A stretch of DNA of 64,000 nt, taken from the NCBI GenBank assembly GCA_965153355.1, contig OZ231126.1, positions 64,046,001 through 64,110,000 of the forward strand, written 5' to 3'. Every line of letters starts with the position of its first letter. Positions within the stretch are counted from its first letter, which is position 1. Shown here one piece after another: positions 23,392 to 34,611 of this stretch. The position numbers and the translations under genes are program-made. Below the pieces are notes generated by a model. It made no database searches and had not been told where the DNA came from. It saw nothing but the letters and a program-made list of their open reading frames with translations. Source of the DNA: Flaccisagitta enflata. Its lineage: Eukaryota > Chaetognatha > Sagittoidea > Aphragmophora.

Positions 23392-23733
23392 CTGTATTTT
23401 CTCCATTTATCGCCCCCCTTCCAATTAACGCCCCCCTCCCTTTTTGGGCTCCCTGGAACAATGATTTGAGAGAAGATGAAGAAGCAAATAACGGAAAAAT
23501 TTTGCTTATTTCAGTGTTTTTTTTTTTTCAAGGTCTGAATAAAAAAACAAGTAAAAAATGTTTTTTGATATACTTAATCTTGCATTTCAAATATTTCAAA
23601 TAGCAATTAATGTAAATAGCATATTAAAATAGAATGTTCACAGTTTGAAAGGGCGCGCCAATTGAAGGGTTAAATGACAACATATTTTTTTCAATTTCAA
23701 AAGCGCCCGGGGCGCTAATTAGAGAAAATACGG
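23392..23733. mobile_element. 342-bp MITE, second copy of CCGTATTTTCTCC family
   Basis: Ends CTGTATTTTCTCC and inverted GAGAAAATACGG, TA on both sides (23390-23391, 23734-23735). Shares CATTTATCGCCCCCC, AATTAACGCCCCCC and AAGCGCCCGGGGCGCTAATT with the copy at 6124-6453, so homology runs along the element. Confidence 0.92.
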
Positions 23734-23990
23734 TAATTCAGCTAGTGAGTATTCTCTAACATATCAGTGTTTCCAGCTGAAATTTTAGTTTTTGCTCTCA
23801 TACAATTCGTCTTTTGTCTTGAAATAAGACAAAAGTAAAGGGGGTTTGCTTCCACTTATGTGAATTACATTTAAACAAAATAAAAATGTAAACAGACTGG
23901 TTTGGAGCAAGACGACTTTTTTATGCCCTATACATGCGTCATACTCTGTATACATTTTTGTATCCCTGATTGTTTGTTTGCAAATGGCTG

Positions 23991-23993
<3 letters not shown>

Positions 23994-24059
<66 letters not shown>
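23994..24059. repeat. (TCTG)n(TC)n compound microsatellite
   Basis: Seven TCTG units followed by about 19 TC units. Confidence 0.95.
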
Positions 24060-24064
<5 letters not shown>

Positions 24065-24099
24065 ATGAAAAAAAAGAAAAAGAAAAAGGGACCAAAGTT

Positions 24100-24960
24100 G
24101 CTCAATTTGTTGCAAGATCAGGAAAACGTGTACGATTCTGCTTTCTGTTCTCAGACAGATGTCTACTGCTCTCAGTGTCTCTATCAGTTGGGGATGACAA
24201 TGATCTACTTGTTCTGCTTCTCCACCATGTCCCCATGGAGAGTAGGGATATATTCTTTGCATCTGAACGTAAAAAGAATTCAAAAGGGCGAGTTTGAAAC
24301 ATAAAAGAAGTCCAAGCAGCATTAGGCCCAGTGCTTTGCAAAAACATCCTTTTCTCTCATGCCTTATTGGGTTGTGACACAACATCCCGACTTTTTGGGA
24401 TTGGGAAAGGCTCCGTTCTTAAAAAGATCAAGCAAAGTTCTGTCCTTCAAAACGCTGCCAAAGTTTTTGAAAATCCCCATTCCACCCATGCTGAAGTAGA
24501 AAATGCCGGAGAAAAAGCTTTGGTGATGATGTACAATGGAAAGAGTTCAGACACACTTAATGGCCTGCGATTCAAAAAGTACTGTGACAAAGTGGCAACC
24601 AGTCTGACTCAAGTTGACCCAAGAATGTTACCCCCAACATCTGCTGCCGCAAAAAACCACAGCAAGAGAGTCTTTTATCAATGGAAAGATCCTGAATGTG
24701 ATATGGCGGCTGAAGATTGGGGCTGGACACTTACTGAGACAGGATTGTGCCCTACAATGACAGAGATGGCACCAGCTCCTCCTGAGCTTTTGAAGTTGAT
24801 CAGATTCAGTTGTGCAACAGACTGTGCTAGCGCAAGGTGCACATGTAGGAAACATAGTATGAAATGTTCCACAGCTTGTGGGCAATGTCGGGGGACTTCA
24901 TGTTAAAATGCAAATGCTGATATGGAAGACAGAGATGAGAGTGATTCAGATGAAGATTAG
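24100..24960 (+). pseudogene. Decayed element ORF with GCDTTS motif and C-terminal Cys cluster
   Basis: The longest non-repetitive coding signal in the window. One frame reads through 24190-24960 with two in-frame stops: TGA at 24295-24297 and TAA at 24904-24906. Before the first stop a DLLVLLLHHV segment is visible. After it come HALLGCDTTS and GIGKGS, and then a Cys cluster spaced C-x3-C-x4-C-x-C-x6-C-x3-C-x2-C-x4-C (24817-24903). The frame continues past the TAA into an Asp/Glu/Ser-rich tail that ends at TAG 24958. No conventional ATG fits at the 5' side; coding similarity fades above about 24190, next to the TC repeat. Proteins with this HALxGCDTTS plus Cys-cluster layout are, as I recall, multicopy in invertebrate genomes and probably mobile-element borne; function unknown to me. 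It lies centrally in the TIR element 22624-26453, so it may be the remains of that element's own protein or of cargo. Confidence 0.7.
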
Positions 24961-25021
24961 TTCTTATATAGTCGTGGTTACAAATACAAGGATTGGAGGT
25001 TCCATTGATGATGAATACATA

Positions 25022-25372
25022 TTGTGAAGAAAAGTGAATGAAACAAAAGCATTTTGTGTAGCAAAGTGAATGAAACAAAACATTTTGAGAAGAAAAGTAA
25101 ATGAAACCAAAACATTTCATGAAGAGGAGAAAATGAAACAAAAACATCAGAGTGAATGAAAGAAAAACCTTTGGTAAAGAGCAGAGAATGAAACACAAAC
25201 ATTTTGTGAAGAGAGATGAATAAAAAATGAAACAAAATCATATCGTGAGCAAAAGTCAATGAAACAAAAACCTTTTGTAGACAGAAGTGAATGAAACAAA
25301 AACATGTTGTGAAGAGAAGTGAATGAGACAAAAACATATATGAAGAAAAGTGGATGAAACAAAGAACTAGCA
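25022..25372. repeat. About 31-bp minisatellite, ~11 units
   Basis: Degenerate units of AAGTGAATGAAACAAAAACA plus TTTTGTGAAGAG, varying between about 28 and 35 bp. It follows the decayed ORF within the 3.83-kb element. Confidence 0.85.
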
Positions 25373-25644
25373 AAGAGCAATCACCTTATCCTTGCATTGT
25401 ATTGCCTTCATTCATCGTGTGGTGTATCATTGTTGGACATTCTTTTGTAAATCCATGTGTATTTTATTTGACTTTATGATCAGGCTATGATGCAGAAAGC
25501 CCAGTTGTTATTGTACCATTTAGAGGTAGAAAAGCGCCATGTTCAGCGCGATACACTATGAATCCTTTACACGTATGGCCAAACCAACCAAGCAGAAAAT
25601 AAATTATAAAACATGGATGTAAAGTTAGACAGTGGCATTTTGAA

Positions 25645-25875
25645 CAACGCCAGTTAGGCAGCCATTACATAGTCGCTTGTAGATGGGCAGGGGCAGCAAT
25701 GCATGTGGGCTAAGGCTCCAGTATTGAGGGCAGGTACAGTAATTTGGGTAGGCAGGAGCTGCAATACTAAAATAATATAATTCAGGCAAATTTCACATAA
25801 AAATATATGTATAGATGTACCGACCAATTGACCAGCCAACCGACCAACCTACCTACCTACCTACCTTCCTACAGA
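25645..25875 (+). mobile_element. Degenerate family H element
   Basis: CATAGTCGCTTGTAGATGGG, GGCAGGGGCAGCAATG, GGTAGGCAGGAGCTGCAAT, then a GACCAACC/TACC array. The hairpin end is not recognisable. An old or truncated member. Confidence 0.5.
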
Positions 25876-25879
25876 TTCA

Positions 25880-26345
25880 CACTCTTCTAGATTCGCCAAA
25901 AAGTTTTTATTTTATGATCTATGAAATCGCTTTATTGATAATGTGGTGTTAATCATGCACTATACATGGAAAATCGATAAGCGATTTTCTCATTTTCGCG
26001 ATTTTTTGTCATTTTTTTTCCCATACTCAGACAGCCCGACCAACCACTAATTAGACCCGAAACTTTGGTAGACTTTCTTTCATCATAAAGTAACATCCTT
26101 TAGGAGTGGAAAACCGTTGATAAACCTTCTCCTTTAATTTTCTTGACCCTGATTTTGGATTGACCCTCCACTATAAATAATTAGACCAGTTACCTTTATC
26201 ATTTACATAATTTTTAATTTTATAACTTACGAAAACAAAATCTTGTATGGACTGAGAATGAAGTACATTTTTTTCATCGATTATGAATAGCTGGAAACCA
26301 TGATAAATAATCTCCAATGCTACAATGCTACAATGCTCCAATGTG
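25880..26345. other. No gene recognised
   Basis: AT-rich interior of the 3.83-kb element, with a short CAATGCTA repeat near 26318-26342. Confidence 0.35.
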
Positions 26346-26557
26346 TAAAAAAAAGAACAGGTTAAGAATGTTAGAACCTGAAAATTGGTTAAGAAATAAG
26401 AACGCTGAGCCTCACTTCAAAAAACTGTGTTCTTATAAAAAATACGGCGTGTGTATGGCGGGCGTTGAGGTCATAGTCTATTTTCCTCAGTTGTGATCCT
26501 TCGGCAGTCATTCATTGACAGAAATTGTCAATATCGTTTCCTTTTGCAGTAACGAAT

Positions 26558-26558
<1 letters not shown>

Positions 26559-26613
<55 letters not shown>
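26559..26613. repeat. (GA)n microsatellite
   Basis: About 27 uninterrupted GA units. Confidence 0.95.
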
Positions 26614-26618
<5 letters not shown>

Positions 26619-26732
26619 CTCGACCAATCAGAGTTCGTCGTATTCGATGATATGGGTATGGATAAGCCAATCGGAGGAGCCAGAAGGCAAAAATAAAAAT
26701 CGGCAAGGATGTGAAGTAGAAAAAGGATAAAA

Positions 26733-27025
26733 CAAGGCCAAGTAGGCCAACGATGCGTCCTCTTTGAATGAATGTTTTTCATGAATGAACGTTTTGTTAT
26801 GAATGAATGTTTTTTTTTATAAATGAATGTCATTTATAAATCAATGTCATTTATGAATGAATACAATATTCAATGAATGAATTGTTTTTTTTATACTACT
26901 TTGACTGGGTTAGGGCCACCTCTGTTGAAAAAATGCATGACTTTGATGTTAATGAGTGCGTTACCAACCGACCAACCGACCAACCAACAGACACAGCCTA
27001 TCAAAGAGATGCGAGGACGCGTCTA
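26733..27025 (+). mobile_element. Family H element, GATGCGTCC subfamily
   Basis: CAAGGCCAAGTAGGCCAACG, ATGCGTCCTC, a minisatellite of GAATGAATGTTTTT units (26765-26885), GTTACCAACCGACCAACC array, CAGCCTATCAAAGAG and terminal hairpin GATGCGAGGACGCGTC then TAAAAA. Same plan as the GTCGCGTGC subfamily but with a different hairpin sequence. Confidence 0.78.
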
Positions 27026-27029
27026 AAAA

Positions 27030-27740
27030 TGTCGGGAAGTCTCTCTAACGCTCTTGGCTTTGACGTTCTTCCCAGTCGTCTCATTTCTCATGCCACACGG
27101 TCTTCCCCTCTGTGGCTCACTCCATTCTAACCTTTTTTTTTTTGTATTTCTTGAACAAGCCCGCTCTAGCTTAAGGCCTTGTCGGCCTAAGAACTTACCT
27201 CTGAAGCTAACAGTCACATTCACCACCCTCAATGAATTCTGCCAAGTTCACTGACTATGTAATCAAGCTTACGAACCCACGCTGACGCTGACCCATAATC
27301 TTTTCTCCCGGCTACCCCCCCCCCCTTCTCGGCAACCCCCAACCCACCAGCGTTCCATCTCCTTCTTCTGATTCCTATCAGTTTCAACCTTGGCCATACG
27401 CGGTTTATATAAGGTGAGGGAAAAGGAGAAAAGTGGTGATAAAACAAGAAAAAGACTTTGAGCTCGGAGGAGAAACGAACAAAACGCCTTCTTCGATCGC
27501 GGGCGGCAAACACACAAGCGCGCTAAGTCGTTGCTTTGCGCGCGCGCGCGTGTGCACGTTTTATTCAGTTGATATCTATTTATAGAGACGCACGCGCGTG
27601 CAAACGGCCGCATGTGATCAAGAATTTCCCGGCGGCGTATCGCCCGATTCCGCTCCTCTTTCTCTTTTTCTTCTTTGTTGGCGTAGTCTGCACGTTAAGT
27701 CTCTCGAATGGCTTCGTGCGCGCAAAAAGTGTCATTTTTT
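27030..27740. other. No gene recognised
   Basis: Somewhat higher GC than its surroundings, with CGCGCGCGCG at about 27538, C runs near 27316 and a TATATAA-like hexamer near 27405. No exon-like ORF with recognisable domain on either strand. Confidence 0.35.
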
Positions 27741-27743
27741 AGC

Positions 27744-28067
27744 GTCTAGGTGTGCGTCTAGGTGTGTGTCTAGGTGTGCGTCTAGGTGTGCGTCTAGGTG
27801 TGCGTCTAGGTGTGCGTCTAGGTGTGCGTCTAGGTGTACGTCTAGGTGTACGTCTAGGTGTGCGTCTAGGTGTGCGTCTAGGTGTACGTCTAGGTGTGCG
27901 TCTAGGTGTGCGTCTAGGTGTGCGTCTAGGTGTACGTCTAGGTGTGCGTCTAGGTGTACGTCTAGGTGTGCGTCTAGGTGTATGTCTAGGTGTGCGTCTA
28001 GGTGTATGTCTAGGTGTGCGTCTAGGTGTGCGTCTAGGTGTACGTCTAGGTGTGCGTCTAGGTGTGC
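27744..28067. repeat. 12-bp minisatellite, 27 units
   Basis: Exactly 27 units of GTCTAGGTGTGC, with variants only in the last three positions (TGC, TAC, TGT, TAT). Because 12 is a multiple of 3, four frames stay open and give tetrapeptide repeats; there is no other sign of coding. Confidence 0.97.
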
Positions 28068-28157
28068 TCTTCCCAATACATTTGGCTGTGTGGGCTTTTC
28101 CCCAATGTATATCTGGATGCATGTGTCATCATTTTATCTGCCTGTGTGGATGCTTTA

Positions 28158-28682
28158 CAGTCAGCGGACAAAACACAATAGGTATATATATCACTCGGTT
28201 GGTTTTGATCCAACCCACTGATGTTGAACAGAATGCTGTAAACAACCACTGCTTGTTAAAATTACAGCCGGCTGTTAAGTTACAAAGTTGGCAAAAATCC
28301 AACTTTCACCAAATAGAATAAGACCTGCAGATTCATGATCCTGATGAAATTCTAAGAAATTTGATATGTCACAACATATACTTTTACATGAAAATAAAAA
28401 AAATTATCATTATTTAATTTAATTATAATGCAATGTTAAAAAAAAAAAAATTTAAAAAGTGTTAAGTGTGACATATCAAACTTCTCAGAATTTCATCAGG
28501 AGTATGAATCTGCAGGTCTCATTCTATTTTTGAAAAATTGGATTTTTGCCAACTTTGTAACTTAACAGCTGGCTGTAATTTCAACAACCAGTTGTTGTTT
28601 ACAGCCTTCTGTTCAACATCAGTGGGTTAGATCAAAACCAACCGAGTGATATATATACCTATTGTGTTTTGTCCGCTGACTG
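28158..28682. mobile_element. 525-bp palindromic element with possible TTTA duplication
   Basis: Arms 28158-28372 and 28466-28682 are inverted, about 210 bp each and highly similar, with ends CAGTCAGCGGACAAAACACA. The spacer is AT-rich with an A11 run. TTTA flanks both ends (28154-28157, 28683-28686), which may be the target duplication. Confidence 0.85.
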
Positions 28683-28689
28683 TTTACCT

Positions 28690-28984
28690 GAATATTGGAC
28701 ATTGATAGGGCCTCTTTCGGCGTATACGGGCGGTTTTTGCATTTCTTGCTCTACCCACCCAGAGGCGACGATATGATTAAACTAACAGTAACTGTCTTAT
28801 CTGATATTTCTTACACGTTTTACGACACCCTCACGTGTTGTATTGAATGTGCCTTCGTAGATGTGTTTATGTTGTACATCGTTTGATATCGAGAATCTTA
28901 ACGGTAACGTAAGGAGCCATTTCGAAGTTAAACGCCGTGTTAAAGGATATGTTTATTTTTTGACTGCGTGACTCTTAAAACGGT

Positions 28985-28988
<4 letters not shown>
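28690..28988. other. No gene recognised
   Basis: Unique-looking sequence with no motif I recognise. Confidence 0.35.
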
Positions 28989-29016
<28 letters not shown>

Positions 29017-29031
29017 CAACAACAACAACAA
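28989..29031. repeat. Poly(A) plus (CAA)n
   Basis: About 28 A residues followed by six CAA units. It could be the tail of an old retroposed sequence, but no body is recognisable upstream. Confidence 0.85.
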
Positions 29032-29165
29032 ACCCACCAGTTTCTATTTCAGCCTTGAAACCCACCAGTTTCAATTTAAGTCTTGGAACCCACCAGTTTC
29101 AATTCAAGCCTTCAAACCTACTAGTTTAAATTTCGAACCTTGAAATCCACCAGTTTCGTTTCAGC
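29031..29165. repeat. About 29-bp minisatellite, 4-5 units
   Basis: Units like AAACCCACCAGTTTCAATTT plus AAGCCTTG, degenerate. Confidence 0.8.
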
Positions 29166-29204
29166 AATACACTGCCATATTCATGAAATTTTTCATGTCA
29201 GACT

Positions 29205-29572
<368 letters not shown>

Positions 29573-29794
29573 GGCCATCATATTTCCTCAAATATACGCC
29601 CGAGTCGCTTACAAAATTGAATTGAGAATCATGAATTGAGAAAATCGGTGAAAATTTTAAAAAGAAGATGCATTGTCATAGTAAGTCATGAATGTGATGA
29701 GACTTGTCATCGCTCGGCAACGATTCCCAAGAATTTGATAAAAAAAGGAAAGAGACTAAAAATAAAACTAGCACAAGTATCTCGGACGCATTTT

Positions 29795-29930
29795 TAGATG
29801 CGTCCGTCAGGAACGCATCTCTATAAGAGGGTCTGTCCGTCCGTCGGTCGGTCAGTCCGTCCGTCCGTCGGTCCGTCCGTCACACCTGTGCAAAAACCGC
29901 GTTTCTCGGCTGTTTTTGGCCACGGTGAGA
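29795..29930 (-). mobile_element. Family H element, GATGCGTCC subfamily, partial
   Basis: Hairpin TAGATGCGTCCGTCAGGAAC + GCATC, CTATAAGAGGGTCTGTCC, GTCCGTCGGTC array, CACACCTGTGC. The CAAGGCC end is not visible. Confidence 0.6.
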
Positions 29931-30122
29931 TCCTACACTGAAACAAATGATTGACCAACATATTTTGAGAGTCTTTTCACCCGTCTGTTCGTCCATCAGT
30001 CTCTCCAAACATATATGTCACATGATCAATACACGCTGAGACACAGCCCGGACGCATCGTTGCCCGGTCGGGCTTGTTCATATGATGTCGAGGAAGTGAT
30101 TTCGGCGCCTAAAAGAGTGAAA

Positions 30123-30321
30123 CAAGGCCGGATACACGGCTACCCTAGTCGCGTGCGGGTGGGCAGGAGAAGTACTAGAGAAGGTCACTGGGTCATCTGA
30201 GCAGGAGCCGTATGCTCAAAAAGCTCAAAAACGCCGAAAAAGTAAAAAAGGGACCGACCGACCGACCAACCGACGCAATGGACCGACATAGCGGGGTGTA
30301 GAGTCGCGTAGCACGCGACTA
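30123..30321 (+). mobile_element. Family H element
   Basis: CAAGGCCGGATACACGGCTA, AGTCGCGTGCGGGTGGGCAG, GCTCAAAAAGCTCAAAAACG, AAAAAGTAAAAAAGGGACC, GACC/AACC array, AGCGGGGTGTAGAG, hairpin GTCGCGTAGCACGCGAC. One of the cleanest copies. Confidence 0.87.
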
Positions 30322-30725
30322 AAAAGGCGTTCAAGGATTTGCGCGCGCACGACCCTTTCGTCATAATGGGGTCATACATGCGCGGGAAACTACGACTCGA
30401 ATCAGGGTGACGAGCGGGGAGGCAAAATATGAAACACATGAAAATGGCAGCGAGGTGGAGCTGAATGAAGAATAAGACGAACTTAAAGAACATGAAGATG
30501 GGGAAAAGATAGTCAGCTTGATAGACTGATGCTGTTACACAGCGGGCCTAAACTAGGTATGAGTTTAAAAAGATCCTCAATGGTAGTGACTTGTATGAGT
30601 AGGTACAATTTATAATGGAGAATTGATGTAAACCCTTAGAAAAAAATTTCCCTTGAAAATTTTTGCAAAAATCGTTGAAAAGTATCAATTTTTGCATATT
30701 CTTACATATAGATCTCAAGGATATA

Positions 30726-31336
30726 TGACGCACTGAAAATTACCATAGAATTTGCTACCCGAGCTAGATAAATCATGAAATTTATATAATGAAATTTAAT
30801 GATAATTTTTGTTTTTATGTTTTCAATGAAACTGTCAACAGCCATATTTTGCATTAATTGACTTGCATATGCCAGTTTTAAACTCCAATCCTTTACTTTT
30901 GAGCTGAAAAAATATGCAAAATACAATGAAAAACTTCTTTTGTCAATGTACCATGGCTCATTGAAAATTTTAAATTTGCATAGAAAATCAAAATATCAAC
31001 AAAACAAGAACATAGCGCGATTCCTATAACATATGCTGAGGGCGCTATGTTCTTATTTTAATGATATTTGGAATTTTTATGCAAATTTAAAATTTTCAAT
31101 GAGCAGTTACTGAAATGATCGTCACAATTTTTTCACTTTTTAGTCTCATTAGAATCGAATTTCCTTCAATTTTTTTGCGTTTTTGTTATTTGACAGTGAC
31201 AGTTCGGTTTCCTCATGTAAGTTTATACATTTCAGTACAAAAAATAAACACAAGCATTGACATAAGCAAAAATAGTGAAGTGAATGGTAACTTTGTCCTC
31301 TGGGTAAATTCCTCTTACTTTAATTTCAGTGCGTCA
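30726..31336. mobile_element. 611-bp TA-flanked element nested in foldback arm
   Basis: Inverted ends TGACGCACTGAAA / TTTCAGTGCGTCA with TA on both sides (30724-30725, 31337-31338). The opposite arm of the host palindrome lacks it (GGATAAATCAG in arm orientation), giving an empty-site comparison. A second hairpin of about 65 bp per arm (30953-31018 and 31035-31107) sits in the middle. Confidence 0.88.
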
Positions 31337-31576
31337 TATCAGTTTCAAAATTCTGACTGAAGTTTCACATTCCTAGTGAAATTATCAATCATTTGATAGG
31401 TCACACTGTATATTTTTATGAAAAAATAAGATTTTCATTTTTCATGCCACCGTTACAAATAGAGGTCGACCGAAGGTAGGTAAACCGAAGCCGAACCGAA
31501 GCCGAAGTTGACAGTGACAAACTGATCGAAACCGGAACCGAAGTTTACCGAAGTCAGAAACCGAAGTTATTGTTTT

Positions 31577-31804
31577 TAGTCGCGTGCTATGCGACTCTAC
31601 ACCCCGCTTTGTCAACCGTCCGTTGGTCTGTCCGTCGGTCCGTCGGTTTGTTGGTCTTTCGGTCCGTCAGTCCATCACACTTTACTTTTTTGGTGTTAAT
31701 GGGGTTTTTGGCCTTACTGCTCTTGCCCAAATGCTCCACTGACCTCAATTATGGCCCCTGCCCACCCGCACGTGACTGGGGTAGCCGGGTATCCGGCCTT
31801 ATTT
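31577..31804 (-). mobile_element. Family H element inside the hAT element
   Basis: Hairpin TAGTCGCGTGCTATGCGACT, CTACACCCCGCTTTGTC, GTCC/GTCGG array, CACACTTTACTTTTTTGG, CTGCTCTTGCCCAAATGC, CCCCTGCCCACCCGCACGTG, end CCGGCCTTATT. A second, degenerate CAAGGCC-side fragment follows at about 31868-31978. Confidence 0.83.
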
Positions 31805-32028
31805 AGTTTTACGCAACGCTACCTCACTGTATCTGTCAATTGGTCCCCATTTTCCTTGGTTAGCGTTTTTAAGCATTTTAAGCTCACTACTCCAACTTAA
31901 ATGCCACAGTACCTATCCCCATCATTGCCCCTGCATATCTGTAAGTGGCTAGAGTACCACTTTGTGTATCCGGCTTTTTTTTGATTATATTGAATAAAAA
32001 GTATTAAAAAAATGTTTTCTTTTATGCA

Positions 32029-32033
<5 letters not shown>

Positions 32034-32090
<57 letters not shown>
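32034..32090. repeat. (GA)n microsatellite
   Basis: About 27 GA units with AAAG interruptions. Confidence 0.93.
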
Positions 32091-32093
<3 letters not shown>

Positions 32094-32458
32094 AAAAAAA
32101 GAAATAAACAAAAAAGATATGAAGAAAAAACAATAAAAGAAACAAAAAGAATTTTATAAAAATAGGTATAGATATAAAGTATTAAAAAATAAAATTCATA
32201 AGAAAAATATTATATTTTTTTTTTTTCATACATTGATAGGTTAAGTTAAAGAAACAAAAATCAAATCAAATTTTATACAAAATCTATTTGTTAACCTTTT
32301 TTAAATTGTAACAGGAGATATAATGAAATATTGTTCACTAGTATTAATTTTTGAAAAAAATTTTGATATATATTTTTTTATTTCAAATCAACCTATGAAG
32401 AAAAAATAATAGGCATAGGATTTTTTCTTGTTTTTTTCACAGTTTTTTTCTATATATG

Positions 32459-32470
<12 letters not shown>

Positions 32471-32540
<70 letters not shown>
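32471..32540. repeat. (CT)n microsatellite
   Basis: About 34 CT units. Confidence 0.95.
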
Positions 32541-32545
<5 letters not shown>

Positions 32546-32648
32546 TGAAATATTTTGCTTTTAAAAGAAAAATAATATTAATTTTGATTATTAGGGGAGT
32601 GTCCTGACCCGAAGGTCGAAGCCGAAGTTAACCTTCAGACGATCCCTA

Positions 32649-32832
<184 letters not shown>

Positions 32833-33770
32833 GGGACAGACGGCACAGACAGCCTGAGATCAACAAACAAGACCAAAGAAGATCGGCGATCTTTCCTTCT
32901 TTTGATGAGGAAAGGAGGGATTGATCTCATTTGTAAAGGAAGCATGAGCTATGTAAATTCGTTAGAAAAAGGAAAAGCAGATGCATGTTTTGTTGTTGAA
33001 TCATCTTTCATGTTAGAGGGCAATTCTGGAGTCCCAATTTGCACGTTCGATAAGAAAAGTAAACAAAACATCAAACTTCGGTTTATTGACCTACTGAATT
33101 CGGTGACCTACTGATAACTGACGACTCCGGATTCAGTGACGGAGCTGGGAGAGTGATCCGTACAGTAAAAACGGTTCGAACCGGAGGTTCGGTCGGTCTG
33201 TAGTTACAAAGAAAGCAACAGTGGCCTAAGATATGAAAATCTTATTTTTTCATGAAAGTATATAGTGTGACCTATCAAATGATTGGAAATTTCACCAGGA
33301 ATGTGAATCTTGAATCAGAAATTTGAAACTGATTTATCCTTAAGATCTATTTGCAAATATATACAAAAATTGATATTTTTTAACGATTTTTGCAAAAAAT
33401 TCCAAGGGAAATTTTTTTTTAAAGGTTTGCATCAATTCTCCACTATAAATTGTACCTTCCCATACAAGTCACTACCATTGGGGATTTTTTTTAACTCATA
33501 CCTAGTTAAGGCCCACTGTGGTTAAAGATCAAAAGAGAGACATATGCGGAGACGGATAGAAAAACGAACGATCATACCGAAACGCAGACAGATGAGAGGA
33601 TTGATTGACAGACAGACAGAGAGACGGACGACGAAACAATCAGACGAAGTAACAAAGTGAAGGGAAGGGAAGAAGACGAAGATTGGGCGCTTTTAAGGAA
33701 ATTCGGTTGAGACGCAGACACCGGACTTCGTATAGTCGCCCAACGGTCAACAGGACTAAATTAATGGCTC

Positions 33771-33775
<5 letters not shown>

Positions 33776-33838
<63 letters not shown>

Positions 33839-33886
33839 TGAGAGAGAGAGAGAGAGACAGAGAGAGAGACAGAGAGAGACAAAGTG
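33776..33886. repeat. (GA)n microsatellite, interrupted
   Basis: GA units with regularly spaced ACAGA interruptions. Confidence 0.95.
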
Positions 33887-33984
33887 GAGTGGAGTGGCGT
33901 TTATTTCCCAGTACTATCTTTACAAAAAAAAATCTTTCCACCTGAAAACTATGATCATCTTTGGAAGGAAGCTGCTTCTTAACG

Positions 33985-34074
33985 AATAAAGCCATAACAA
34001 CCAGATTGGTCCCATTTGAAAGGTTTGTTTTAACTCATTAATATGAGACCAATCTGCGGTCAGTAGCTTTATTA
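33985..34074. repeat. 90-bp inverted repeat
   Basis: AATAAAGCC...CAGATTGGTCCCAT pairs with ATGAGACCAATCTG...GCTTTATT. Possibly a small MITE remnant; no target duplication identified. Confidence 0.7.
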
Positions 34075-34611
34075 TTTAAGCAGTACCAAATTTACAAAGA
34101 TTTTTTTGTGAAGATAATAAGTCACGAAGATTCTGGACCAGCTCTCTCGGTTCGTGATTCTCGGGCCAGGACTCCGTGCAAAACGGCCCCTAAATCCAGG
34201 GCAAGGGGCTTATAATGAGAAGCTCCATGTTCCAGACCCCACACCGCTAAATTGCATTGTACGTCAAGGCGCGATGATAAGTTCATCAAGAATTTCCACT
34301 ACTAACACCAAGTACCATTCATTTTGGTCGCAAAAAAAAAAAAAAAAAAAAAAAAACTGTTGAAGGCTTGGAGCTGTCAAAATATGGGTAGAGGTGGGTT
34401 GGCGCGATGAGATGTTGGATTGAGCCACGACAACTAAGAGTAAAAGGTGAAACTAATCAGAGAAAAGGTCGCCAGAGAGAGCCAAAACACATCTCGCCAA
34501 AAACGGTGAAAGCGCGTGAAGTCGTTCGACTGAATTAAGAGCTCAACAGCCAGCCTTCCGTCTCGCGATGGAGGTTATGTTGCAAAGTAACACCCTTGAA
34601 CCACATGAGTA
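34075..34611. other. No gene recognised
   Basis: Contains an A26 run at about 34331-34355; otherwise unremarkable. Confidence 0.35.

Larger units (their letters stand above)
22624..26453 (+). mobile_element. 3.83-kb TIR transposon carrying a decayed Cys-cluster ORF
   Basis: Left end (TA at 22622) CACGCTGTATTTTG, then CTAAGAACACTG and CAGCCTCAG. The inverted right end (TA at 26454) read from the right is CACACGCCGTATTTTTTATA, then AGAACACAG and GAGGCTCAG. About 45 bp are inverted imperfectly. Inside lie a decayed ORF (24100-24960), a family H copy, the second CCGTATTTTCTCC MITE, a 31-bp minisatellite and another H-like fragment. TA duplication plus long imperfect TIRs mark a cut-and-paste DNA element. 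Superfamily not assigned; the ends resemble those of the MITE at 2712-3445. Confidence 0.65.

Noticed and set aside
27399-27420. TATATAA-like promoter element
   Set aside because: An isolated AT hexamer in a 64-kb AT-leaning window with no downstream gene.
27598-28321. Cys/Arg/Ser tetrapeptide-repeat protein
   Set aside because: Result of a 12-bp minisatellite; four unrelated frames are equally open.
28989-29031. Poly(A) tail of a processed pseudogene or SINE
   Set aside because: No recognisable retroposed body or target duplication next to it.
32902-33114. 70-codon open frame inside the hAT element
   Set aside because: No hAT or other motif recognisable; length within chance expectation.
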